Below, in pieces: positions 42,864 to 50,941 of a stretch of DNA of 62,426 nt. Positions within the stretch are counted from its first letter, which is position 1. Each line of letters starts with the position of its first letter. The stretch comes from Nitrospira sp. GTDB lineage: Bacteria; Nitrospirota; Nitrospiria; Nitrospirales; Nitrospiraceae. The position numbers and the translations under genes were made by a program. The DNA lies in NCBI GenBank assembly GCA_037045225.1, contig JBAOHZ010000003.1, positions 1 to 62,426 on the forward strand, given 5' to 3'. Under the pieces are notes generated by a model, which searched no databases, was not told the origin of the DNA, and saw nothing but the letters and a program-made list of their open reading frames with translations.

Positions 42864-43574
42864 ATGGAGATCACTACAAAAATGTTGGCCCAGCCCAGAG
42901 ATAACCAAGATGCCGATAGACACGCCCTCACCCCCGAGCCGCGCCAGCTCGTAACGGCCAGAGGAACACATCGGAACCTGCCGAATCGCCGGACAGGCTA
43001 TACCCAGAAAGCCACGATAGGCGGGCACAAGCTCTATATCAGGACAGGAGAGTATGAAGACGGAACTCTGGGGGAAATCTTCCTGGACATGCACAAAGAA
43101 GGTGCCGCATTTCGTAGTCTCATGAACTGCTTTGCAATCGCGATATCCTTAGGACTGCAATACGGCGTTCCGCTCGAAGAATTCGTTGAATCCTTCACGT
43201 TGATGCGCTTCGAACCTAACGGACCGGTATCGGGACACGATCAAATCAAGATGGCCTCGTCCATCCTCGACTACATCATGCGTGATCTGGCGATCAACTA
43301 CCTCGACAGACAGGACCTCGCTCATGTCCAGGTTACTCATGACGACCTCCGGGGAGACTCCGTCAAACCCTATGCCAAATCCACAAACCACCAAACACGG
43401 CAAGAATCTTCATCGCTCAACACCATGGCCTCGCACCCAACAAACGACATTGAAGAAGCCCGAATCAAGGGCTACGAGGGCGACCCGTGCCCAGAGTGTC
43501 ATCGATTCACTCTCGTCCGACGGGGCACGTGTCGAACATGCTCAACATGCGGGAGCTCCACCGGTTGCAGCTGA
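42864..43574 (+). CDS. Stand-alone C-terminal domain of class II ribonucleotide reductase (NrdJb-like, TSCPD)
   Basis: 236 residues with GGAGAGCC upstream. From about residue 40 it tracks the C-terminal part of cobalamin-dependent NrdJ: RTGYTQKATIGGHKLYIRTG, EYEDGTLGEIFLDMHKEGAA, FRSLMNCFAIAISLGLQYGV, DQIKMASSILDYIMRDLAIN. The tail KGYEGDPCPECHRFTLVRRG is followed by TCRTCSTCGSSTGCS, the redox-active cysteine end. The catalytic barrel is absent. Pseudomonas has split NrdJa/NrdJb subunits, but no NrdJa is in this window. It may complement a host or distant NrdJ, or have another redox role. Confidence 0.88.
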   Translation: MEITTKMLAQPRDNQDADRHALTPEPRQLVTARGTHRNLPNRRTGYTQKATIGGHKLYIRTGEYEDGTLGEIFLDMHKEGAAFRSLMNCFAIAISLGLQYGVPLEEFVESFTLMRFEPNGPVSGHDQIKMASSILDYIMRDLAINYLDRQDLAHVQVTHDDLRGDSVKPYAKSTNHQTRQESSSLNTMASHPTNDIEEARIKGYEGDPCPECHRFTLVRRGTCRTCSTCGSSTGCS

Positions 43575-43618
43575 ACCTAGCTAAGAAAGTCCCTTTACTC
43601 AGGTCACACGGAGTTTCT

Positions 43619-43840
43619 ATGTCAGTCCCACTGCCCACCCCTCCACACAACATCTGGCTCCAACGGTTCAAACGCCTTGCTCAGTTGACGGCCTCGCTCA
43701 ATTCCGAAGACCCCCGCTTCCCCATCATCATGACACTACTCGATAAGTGTGATCGCGACTACCGGACAGACAACCATGCCTCGTTTATCGAGACCGGCAA
43801 ACGCATTCGTTCCCTCATGGACACCCCAATCACCAGCTAA
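43619..43840 (+). CDS. Small uncharacterised protein
   Basis: 73 residues from ATG 43619. The sequence is helical (WLQRFKRLAQLTASLN, then TLLDKCDRDYRTDNHASFIE, TGKRIRSLMDT). It lies between the NrdJ-tail gene and the AAA+ gene, in the same direction. CTAATAC overlaps its stop codon and could start the next gene. No family recognised. It could be a small partner of the downstream module. Confidence 0.5.
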   Translation: MSVPLPTPPHNIWLQRFKRLAQLTASLNSEDPRFPIIMTLLDKCDRDYRTDNHASFIETGKRIRSLMDTPITS

Positions 43841-43932
43841 TACCTACCCCAGAAACGACCGCGCCACCAGCGTGCCTCTAACACCATTTCATGGATCACG
43901 ACCTCTTACCCTCCGAAACCAAAAGGATCCAC

Positions 43933-45486
43933 ATGTCAGAACAATACCCGCTGGCCATCGATTTTCGTACTGCCAGAAACGTCAGTGTGCCGCTCATTGC
44001 CGTCAACTCACTGGACCCAGCCGCCACCATGCGAGCCCTTGCCTGGTCATTGGTCAATGTCGCCAGCGCCTCCCAAGCTGATACCGACAACGAATTCGGC
44101 CTCCATGCTTTCCCAATACTAAAATGGGATATTGGGCATGGCCTGATCCCGCTCAATGAGGAGGGTAAGAACTGGCATACCCAAAATGTCGGGCCCTCCA
44201 AGCAAAATACGACCATCAACCCTGCAGAAGCCCTCCGCGTCCTCGAAAAGGTGCCGCAACGGACACTGACATTCATCCTGAACGGACACCGCTACCTCTC
44301 AAACGATTTCTTCATTCAAGGCCTCTGGAATTGCCGCGACCTCTATAAGACGAACGGAAGTACGATCGTCCTCCTGGGTATCGGATTTAAACTGCCACCG
44401 GAGCTCGCCAATGACGTGGTGCTCCTAAACGAGCCGCTCCCGACGGCCACACAGCTGGAATCCATTATCAAAGAGCAGCTCTCTGCAGCATCGCTGCCAT
44501 TACCCGATCATGCCACATTGGCCAAGGCCGTCGATGCCACGCTTGGCCTTGGGGCCTTCACCGCCGAACAGGAAGTCGCTCGGTCCATGCAAGCGAGCGG
44601 ACTTAACGTGGACAAATTGTGGGAACGCAAGCGACAGATCATCGATGCGACACCAGGACTCAGCGTCTGGCGAGGAGGGAGCAGCTACGCGCAAATCGGG
44701 GGAGTCGCTACCATCAAACACTTCCTCAAACAGGTTTTGGTCTCCAAACGCGCTCCCCGCTGCATCGTCTGGCTAGACGAGATTGAAAAAAGCCTCTCCG
44801 GATCCACTGGACAAGCCTCAGATACATCAGGCGTCTCTCAGGCCTTACTCGGCATTCTTCTGAGCTACATGCAGGACCACCAGGCCTCAGGTTTACTCCT
44901 CGTCGGCCCCAACGGCACCTCGAAGAGTGCCATTGCGAAAGCCACGGGAGCCGAGGCGAACATCCCCACCATCGCCTTAGACATCTCTGGTCTCAAGTCT
45001 TCACTGGTAGGCTCAAGTGAACAACAGATGCGGCAAGCGCTGAATGTCATCTCAGCTATCTCTCAGGACAAAGCCTGCTTTATCGCCACGTCCAACAACA
45101 TCAGTCAGCTACCGCCCGAACTCATCCGTCGGTTCGGCTACGGCACCTGGTATGTGGATCTCCCCAGTCAGGATGAGCGCGAGGCGATCTGGAACATCTA
45201 CTTCGCCAAGTTCGGTCTCGCCGCCGACACAGACCGACCGAATGATCACAACTGGACAGGCGCAGAAATCGAGCGCTGCGCTCGGCTCAGTTGGGAACTC
45301 TCTATGCCACTGTCCGAGGCAGCCAAGTACATCGTTCCCACGGCCATCAGTGCAAAGGAAAGCATCAAGGCACTCGAAGCACAGGCGCATCAGACTTATC
45401 TGAGTGCGAACCGTGAGGGCGTTTTTGACCAGAACCGAGACACGCCGCATCACACACGTCCTCGCACCATTACCCTGGCGCAATAA
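43933..45486 (+). CDS. Ycf46-like AAA+ ATPase with Walker B placed before Walker A
   Basis: 517 residues from ATG 43933, with AAAAGGATC upstream; an ATG at 43891 is less likely. The N-terminal 230 residues resemble the degenerate N-terminal ATPase-like region of plastid/cyanobacterial Ycf46 (TLTFILNGHRYLSNDFFIQG, FKLPPELANDVVLLNEPLP). Walker B, IVWLDEIEKSLSG, is at about 278-290. Walker A, LLLVGPNGTSKSAIAKATGA, has its lysine at about 331. Sensor 1, CFIATSNNISQLPPELIRRF, is at about 385-398. In normal AAA+ proteins Walker B lies between Walker A and sensor 1; here it precedes both. All individual motifs look intact, so an active but permuted ATPase is likely. The downstream genes are DUF1257- and DUF2997-like. 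Confidence 0.85.
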   Translation: MSEQYPLAIDFRTARNVSVPLIAVNSLDPAATMRALAWSLVNVASASQADTDNEFGLHAFPILKWDIGHGLIPLNEEGKNWHTQNVGPSKQNTTINPAEALRVLEKVPQRTLTFILNGHRYLSNDFFIQGLWNCRDLYKTNGSTIVLLGIGFKLPPELANDVVLLNEPLPTATQLESIIKEQLSAASLPLPDHATLAKAVDATLGLGAFTAEQEVARSMQASGLNVDKLWERKRQIIDATPGLSVWRGGSSYAQIGGVATIKHFLKQVLVSKRAPRCIVWLDEIEKSLSGSTGQASDTSGVSQALLGILLSYMQDHQASGLLLVGPNGTSKSAIAKATGAEANIPTIALDISGLKSSLVGSSEQQMRQALNVISAISQDKACFIATSNNISQLPPELIRRFGYGTWYVDLPSQDEREAIWNIYFAKFGLAADTDRPNDHNWTGAEIERCARLSWELSMPLSEAAKYIVPTAISAKESIKALEAQAHQTYLSANREGVFDQNRDTPHHTRPRTITLAQ

Positions 45487-45520
45487 GCCAGCGCTGTCGC
45501 CTAGAGAAAAGGAACACGCC

Positions 45521-45838
45521 ATGCCCTGCTATCTCGAACAAAGAGTCTCGGTGGAGTTGAATATGGCCGATGTCCCCCTCCTCATCTCCGCAGGATCTTC
45601 TCTCGGGTGGGAACACACCCTCAACGACGACGTCCTGGTATTCACCACTCCACAAAATCAGCAAGTCTCCATTTCGAAAGGAAGAGCCACGCTGGACCAG
45701 CGACACGAAGCCCTGATTCTGGAGCTCAAGCAAGCCTATGCACAAACCATCATTCAGACGGCCGCTGAACAATTCGGGTGGACGTTAGAACGCGTTGAGG
45801 GGGCAGAACAAGAATTACTGCTCACTCGTTTCTCCTAA
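45521..45838 (+). CDS. DUF1257 (Ycf35-like) protein
   Basis: 105 residues from ATG 45521, with AAAGGAA upstream; the longer frame overlaps the AAA+ gene and is not supported. The sequence resembles plastid Ycf35: a first strand (CYLEQRVSVELNMADVPLLI), a strand/turn with GWEHTLNDDVLVFTTPQNQQ, then a helix LKQAYAQTIIQTAAEQFGWT ending in ELLLTRF. The function is unknown. In cyanobacteria and plastids Ycf35 is conserved, and a gene for a DUF2997-type protein often lies next to it, as here. Confidence 0.75.
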   Translation: MPCYLEQRVSVELNMADVPLLISAGSSLGWEHTLNDDVLVFTTPQNQQVSISKGRATLDQRHEALILELKQAYAQTIIQTAAEQFGWTLERVEGAEQELLLTRFS

Positions 45839-45859
45839 CCCGGCTGGAGTGACCTTTCC

Positions 45860-46063
45860 ATGCAGACCGACAGCATACGCATCAAGATTGAACCAGATGG
45901 AACCATCAAACTGATTACCGACGAGATCAGCCTAGCCAACCACGCCACTGCAGAAGACGTTATACAACAGATCATCACACTCTCAGGCGGCTCACTCCAA
46001 AGCAGTCGGCGCTCAACACACACTCACCACCATCATCAGGCCGACGAACATCTTCACCACTAA
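45860..46063 (+). CDS. DUF2997-like small protein with histidine-rich tail
   Basis: 67 residues. SIRIKIEPDGTIKLITDEIS opens as two beta strands typical of DUF2997; a helix (HATAEDVIQQIITLSGG) follows. The tail has many histidines (THTHHHHQADEHLHH), which could bind metal. It directly follows the DUF1257-like gene by 21 bases. Function unknown; the pairing with DUF1257 supports the call more than its short sequence does. Confidence 0.65.
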   Translation: MQTDSIRIKIEPDGTIKLITDEISLANHATAEDVIQQIITLSGGSLQSSRRSTHTHHHHQADEHLHH

Positions 46064-46074
46064 GCGAGGTCATC

Positions 46075-46986
46075 ATGCTCAATGCTCAATCGGCATTTAG
46101 TTCACTGTGGTCCAACGCATTCTGCCTCATGCTCACGTATCGCAAACTCGGCATTCACCGACGGATGGACAGCGCCTCGGTGCTCTCCATTGATACGGAA
46201 CCCAGTCGTGTCCGTGTGACTAAATCTATTCTGTCCTGTCCGGAATACCTGGCCATTACGAGACTGTACTCACGCGTCCGCACCAAATTGGAGAAGTTGA
46301 CTCTGCCGGCCGGCCTTCGTTCAGGCATGTACCTCATTCCTGTCTCGCTCGCCTCAGAGGTCGACGCCATTATTGCAAACGCAGAAGACGAGCTACGACA
46401 GCTCGTTGATGTCTTTCTCGCACAATACGATAAACGTATTGTGGAAGAGGAGTCTCGCCTCAAGGCGGCCTATCGCACCAGAGATTACCCCGATCCAGAC
46501 ACTGTGCGGGCGGCGTTCGGACTCACCTACTCCTATATTACGTTTGATCTTCCCGGCACCCTAGAGACTATCAGTGCCACGATGCTTAAACGAGAAGAAC
46601 GCCGGTCAATGGAAAAGGTGAACAATATGCTCGAAGACGTAAATACCTACCTCCGAGAAGCCATGCGCTCGCTCGTTAACCACCTGGTCGATCGGTTAAG
46701 TCCGAGTGAATCTGGCAAGTCCAAGACCTTCAAGAGCAGCACGCTCACCAATCTCCTGGAATTCCTGAACACCTTCGACGCGCGCAATTTGGGTAATGAT
46801 ATCGAGCTCGCTCAACTCGTCACAACGGCCAAAAACGTGCTGAGTGGAGTAGACTCGCAATTGCTCCGCAGTGATCAATCGATCGCTAACGTCGTGCAAA
46901 ACGGGATGGGTACGATTAAGGCCCAACTGGACTCCCTCCTCATCAAGAAGCCGATACGCCTCTACAGCTTCGACGAAGCGGCATAA
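46075..46986 (+). CDS. DUF3150-like helical protein
   Basis: 303 residues with GAGGT upstream. The protein is strongly helical: ILSCPEYLAITRLYSRVRTK, ASEVDAIIANAEDELRQLVD, SMEKVNNMLEDVNTYLREAM. It resembles DUF3150 proteins, which are found on plasmids and integrative elements beside AAA+ ATPases, but I could not confirm the family. The 11-base gap to the DUF2997-like gene suggests the same operon. It may be an effector or scaffold for the AAA+ protein; that is inference. Confidence 0.5.
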   Translation: MLNAQSAFSSLWSNAFCLMLTYRKLGIHRRMDSASVLSIDTEPSRVRVTKSILSCPEYLAITRLYSRVRTKLEKLTLPAGLRSGMYLIPVSLASEVDAIIANAEDELRQLVDVFLAQYDKRIVEEESRLKAAYRTRDYPDPDTVRAAFGLTYSYITFDLPGTLETISATMLKREERRSMEKVNNMLEDVNTYLREAMRSLVNHLVDRLSPSESGKSKTFKSSTLTNLLEFLNTFDARNLGNDIELAQLVTTAKNVLSGVDSQLLRSDQSIANVVQNGMGTIKAQLDSLLIKKPIRLYSFDEAA

Positions 46987-47044
46987 CCTTACGAACTAGA
47001 CCCCTCACCACGACACACCCTCTTTCTCGGTACTGATAACGCAC

Positions 47045-48100
47045 ATGTCCATTTCTCCAGACGCCATCGCCCACGCCCGCAGTATCAACCTCATTGAGTT
47101 TCTCATCGCTCGGGGCCACAAACCGGTGTCGAGAAGGCCGCACCATGCAGATTTTCACGCCCCTTATCGTGAAGATAGAAATCCTTCGTTCTCTGTCTCG
47201 CAGCGACCGGATGGCACCTGGGTGTGGTATGACTTCGGGCGCAACGAACATGAGGGGTGCAAACAGCACGGAGACCTCATCGACCTCGTCCAACTCCTCG
47301 ACCATGTGCCGTTCGCAGAAGCCCTGCACCGGATTCTGCACAACACCGTCAGGAGTATGGTGGCCCCGAGCAACCCCTCCACGGCCCCCCCAACCGACAA
47401 AGAGCGTATTGCTCACGCCAAGAAGCTCTACTATGCCGCCCAAGCCAACATGACCCCGGAACGTGAGGAAGAGCTCCGGTCGTATTTCCATAAATTGGCG
47501 CTCCCCTACAACCAGCATCTTGGCGCTGTATGGATGCGGCTAGGCGACGACGGCATCCCATACGTAGCCTTCCCGCTTCCCACACCCAACATCCATTTCA
47601 TGCAAGGGCTGATGGCACGAGCCTTGGGCGAGGCCCCACCCGCCCTGATGCGGGTCGCCCGCGGCCTCAAGGGCCCCTGGATCCTTAAACGCGGGAACGC
47701 GCCAATTCTGATCACGGAAAGCATCGTGGATTGCCTTGCAGGCGATGAGCTCTTCGGACCCTCGTTTACCCTCTGTGCCCTGAATGGGCTGAATACGGTT
47801 GAGCGCCTCCAGGAATATCTCAAACGGCTCCCCTCACGAATCATCTATGTCGCGTTAGATAACGACGCAAGCTGTATCGCCGTGGGAAATGCGCTTCAGA
47901 ACAGCTCACGAAAGAAGGGGCCACACGTCCAGAAAGAACTGGTCTCGCTGCTGACTCACATGGGCTATCACGTTATGGAAGTGCTACTCCATCACAACGC
48001 CAGCGTAAAGGATCTTCACAAGCTTTGGCTGAAGCATCCGCAGCGAGTGTCGCTGCTCGATTTGGCAAAAACGGGCCTCCACCATGCACCAGCGTGCTAG
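47045..48100 (+). CDS. DnaG-type primase with degenerate zinc domain
   Basis: 351 residues. Residues about 10-85 resemble the CHC2 domain: INLIEFLIARGHKPVSR, FHAPYREDRNPSFSVSQ, then WVWYDFGRNEHEG and GDLIDLVQLLDHVPFAEALH. The classical zinc-binding cysteine pattern is missing, as in several mobile-element primases. A Toprim-like part follows with APILITESIVDCLAGDELFG (Glu) and IIYVALDNDASCIAVGNALQ (D-x-D). It probably makes primers for element replication or for the transferred strand. It follows the DUF3150-like gene. Confidence 0.8.
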   Translation: MSISPDAIAHARSINLIEFLIARGHKPVSRRPHHADFHAPYREDRNPSFSVSQRPDGTWVWYDFGRNEHEGCKQHGDLIDLVQLLDHVPFAEALHRILHNTVRSMVAPSNPSTAPPTDKERIAHAKKLYYAAQANMTPEREEELRSYFHKLALPYNQHLGAVWMRLGDDGIPYVAFPLPTPNIHFMQGLMARALGEAPPALMRVARGLKGPWILKRGNAPILITESIVDCLAGDELFGPSFTLCALNGLNTVERLQEYLKRLPSRIIYVALDNDASCIAVGNALQNSSRKKGPHVQKELVSLLTHMGYHVMEVLLHHNASVKDLHKLWLKHPQRVSLLDLAKTGLHHAPAC

Positions 48101-48323
48101 CGCAGCCGCGTCACATTCCATGGCCTCGTCCGTGACCTCGGACACCCCGTCACACTCACGGTATGACACCCACTACTAGGACCACAGGAGCTGAATGACC
48201 ACGGCGTGACCTACCTGGTAGACACTGTGTCGATGAAGCCCTAGATAGGGCCGCACTCCGGAATCCCCAACAGCGTCAACCTATTCAAGTCACAGTTGCC
48301 TGCGTCTGTCGAAAAGGAGCGGT

Positions 48324-49898
48324 ATGTTCAGCGAAGATTTCTACCCCACGCCCGGGGCCGTCGCAGCGAAAATGCTTCAGAAAATTGATCGCAATGCTGT
48401 CCATTTTCTTGAGCCGAGTGCCGGCAAAGGCGATCTCGCTAAAGCCATATTGGGATTCGGTCGGACTCGGTCTCCCTACGATCACGGTTCACGCCATCGC
48501 GTCGACGTGATCGAACTCCACCCAGATCTCTTGAAGATCCTCCAAGCCCATGAGGAGCTAACCGTCGTCGGATACGATTGGTTGACCTACGACGGCGTCT
48601 CCTATTACGACGCCATTGTGATGAATCCTCCCTTCAGCAAAGGTGCCCTCCATCTTCTCCGCGCTTGGGATTTTCTGCACAACGGCGAAATCGTCTGCCT
48701 CCTGAATCAAGAGACCATCGATAATCCTTACACGGAAGACCGTCAACGGCTGGCCGCGATTATTGCTGCACATGGCTCGGTCGAACCTCTTGGCCCCTGC
48801 TTCCTCACGGCGGAACGGCCCACCGATACTCAGGTCGCCCTCGTCTACCTTAAGAAGACTACGGAAGATGATCGCATCCATCTTTGGCATTCGGCCGACC
48901 GCGAACAATCTGTTAACGATGACATCGGCACACCTGAAGCGATCCCCGCGCTTCGCGATACCCTTGGAAATATGCAGCACTACTACACACAATCCCTAGA
49001 AGAGATGTTTAAGGCCTTCGCCCACATCCGCAAAGCCAGTCTCTTTATGGGCGCACTCGGCACGGAGCTTCGCCCGAGCCGATCGACGCGAGACGAGTCC
49101 GATCTTAAAAAGATCCTTGGCTTGGCCCAAACCAACACCACCGCCGCGCGCGCCGAATTCGCACGGGCCCTTCGCCGAAGCGCCTGGATGCACGTCTTTG
49201 AACAAATGGACTTCCGGAAGTGGCTAGATACGAAACAGACAGAAGAACTCTTACAAGACCTTGAACGCGATAGCACCGTGCCCTTTACCACACAGAACAT
49301 CAAAGGCACCCTCTCCAATATATTCCAACAGCGCAAACGCTTGTTTGAGAAATCGGTATGGAATGTGTTCCTCGCGCTCACACGACACTACAAGGGCAAC
49401 ACCACCGGAGACATCGGGAGCGGGGACGGCAAGGCGGGCTGGAAGAGCAACGACTCGTACAAGGTCAATTGCCGGCTTGTGTTTCCATACGGCTGTCGAT
49501 TTTGGATCGGACGATTCGATCTCTGGTCTGCCCGTGACGCCGGCGAGATTTACTCCGATCTGGATCGCGTCCTCGCCGTGCTAGATGGACAATCATTCGA
49601 AGAGATTGTCACGGTGCGAGACGCGCTGGAACGCTCATTTCACAATCATGGGGTGCACCCCCACCCCTGTGAGAGTACCTTTTTTCGTATACGCTATTTC
49701 AAAAAGGGAACCGTGCATCTCAAATGGAAACGAGAGGACCTGCTGGCCACCTTCAACACGACCGCAGCCGCAGGACGTCAGTGGATTGGGACCACTTGCC
49801 ATAGAGATCAGGACTCCCAAGCTTCATATTCTCATCCAGACAGTAACGACCCCCACAGCTGGCCATCGCCCGTACCAACATGCCAGATTTGCGCCTAG
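48324..49898 (+). CDS. DUF4942-type adenine-specific DNA methyltransferase-like protein
   Basis: 524 residues with AAAAGGAG upstream. Motif I is HFLEPSAGKGDLAKAILG (about 27-45), and motif IV is DAIVMNPPFSKGALHLLRAW (NPPF about 101-104), the pattern of N6-adenine methylases. From about residue 230 it follows DUF4942: SDLKKILGLAQTNTTAARAE, NIFQQRKRLFEKSVWNVFLA, YKVNCRLVFPYGCR, ending in GTVHLKWKREDLLATFNTTA. The last roughly 33 residues after AAGRQWIG do not fit the family end and may come from a frameshift. It probably modifies the element's DNA against restriction. Confidence 0.85.
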   Translation: MFSEDFYPTPGAVAAKMLQKIDRNAVHFLEPSAGKGDLAKAILGFGRTRSPYDHGSRHRVDVIELHPDLLKILQAHEELTVVGYDWLTYDGVSYYDAIVMNPPFSKGALHLLRAWDFLHNGEIVCLLNQETIDNPYTEDRQRLAAIIAAHGSVEPLGPCFLTAERPTDTQVALVYLKKTTEDDRIHLWHSADREQSVNDDIGTPEAIPALRDTLGNMQHYYTQSLEEMFKAFAHIRKASLFMGALGTELRPSRSTRDESDLKKILGLAQTNTTAARAEFARALRRSAWMHVFEQMDFRKWLDTKQTEELLQDLERDSTVPFTTQNIKGTLSNIFQQRKRLFEKSVWNVFLALTRHYKGNTTGDIGSGDGKAGWKSNDSYKVNCRLVFPYGCRFWIGRFDLWSARDAGEIYSDLDRVLAVLDGQSFEEIVTVRDALERSFHNHGVHPHPCESTFFRIRYFKKGTVHLKWKREDLLATFNTTAAAGRQWIGTTCHRDQDSQASYSHPDSNDPHSWPSPVPTCQICA

Positions 49899-50221
49899 AG
49901 AGTAGCCCCAGACTCCAAGCCTAAAGGCCGATCGGCCTTGGATATGTTGCCAGCGGTCTCGTCAATAACACCATTCTTGAACAGCACAACAAGCGCTGGG
50001 CAATCAAGGGCACCACAACAAAGACACGCGTCGATCTCGAACCGATCGTCGAAGTCACAGACAGAGCAAATGAACGGGAGGAAAGAACAACGGAGAGGAC
50101 AATAGAGAGGTTTACACCCGTAATCCAGGGATGGGACCTCACCCCGGGTGAGAGCTTCGGCCAGCACCTCATCATCGACTGCGAAGCGCCACCACCCAAG
50201 CCCGAAAGCAAAGCCGGGTAG
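49801..50221 (+). pseudogene. Coding-like remnant without start codon
   Basis: After the methylase, the plus strand has coherent protein-like reading in a second frame (IEIRTPKLHILIQTVTT) and then in a third frame from 49925 to TAG 50221: LGYVASGLVNNTILEQHNKR, WAIKGTTTKTRVDLEPIVEV, then FTPVIQGWDLTPGESFGQHL. The third frame has no ATG and is cut off upstream by TAA at 49922. This looks like a small decayed or frameshifted gene rather than random sequence. It ends directly against the convergent response regulator gene. No family is recognised. Confidence 0.35.
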
Positions 50222-50941
50222 TTACTTCTGAATCCAATCGGTCCCGGTCAGACCATGCTTGATCGCGAACTTGGTTAGGTCGGCATCTGTCTCAATGCCA
50301 AATTTTTCCCTGAACATTGCCTTGTGGTGTTCAACGGTCTTTCGACTCAGACCCAATTGAAACGCAGTCTCTTTGATCGTCTTGCCTGACGCCAGCAACG
50401 TCACGACTTCACGCTGCCGCTGCGACATCCCCAAGGAGGCGAGTTGATCCTCTTCGTCATCAGAACCAGGCAGAGCCCCTGTCGGACGACTACCAAGCAG
50501 GCTCGTCACATACGCGTTGCCTCTCATCACTTCATCGATCGCATGGCAGAACTCCTGAGCACTGCAACTCTTCATCAGATACCCATTCGCCCCCACAGAT
50601 AACGCTCGAGTCATGTATTCAGGTTCTTTGTGCATGGTCACGACGATGATCTTAATGTCAGGCCTGATTTCTCGAACCTTCGGCACTGCATCAAGGCCAG
50701 ACATATCCGGCATCGAGATATCGACAAATGCCAAATCCGCAGGAACCCGCTTCACGAGTTCGAGCAATCCACGGCCTGAAGAGGCTTGGCCCACCACGGC
50801 GAATTCATAGTCACGCTGCTTATGGTTAACTCCATGTAAGATGGTAGTCATCCCATCCGCGACCAACGCATGGTCGTCAGCAAAGACCACGCTAATCGTT
50901 TTTACCGGAGAGTTGATCGGAGAATTCACACTGGTCGTCAT
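50222..50941 (-). CDS. NarL/FixJ-type response regulator
   Basis: 239 residues. The receiver domain is at 15-135: VVFADDHALVADGMTTIL with acidic pocket DD, phosphorylation Asp74 in LAFVDISMPDMSG, and the Lys in GANGYLMKS. The C-terminal LuxR-type HTH is at about 170-230: MSQRQREVVTLLASGKTIKE, TAFQLGLSRKTVEHHKAMFR. It is a DNA-binding transcriptional regulator activated by the kinase encoded upstream, whose gene overlaps it by ATGA (50938-50941). The target may be the nearby traT or cargo genes; that is inference. Confidence 0.93.
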   Translation of the reverse strand: MTTSVNSPINSPVKTISVVFADDHALVADGMTTILHGVNHKQRDYEFAVVGQASSGRGLLELVKRVPADLAFVDISMPDMSGLDAVPKVREIRPDIKIIVVTMHKEPEYMTRALSVGANGYLMKSCSAQEFCHAIDEVMRGNAYVTSLLGSRPTGALPGSDDEEDQLASLGMSQRQREVVTLLASGKTIKETAFQLGLSRKTVEHHKAMFREKFGIETDADLTKFAIKHGLTGTDWIQK

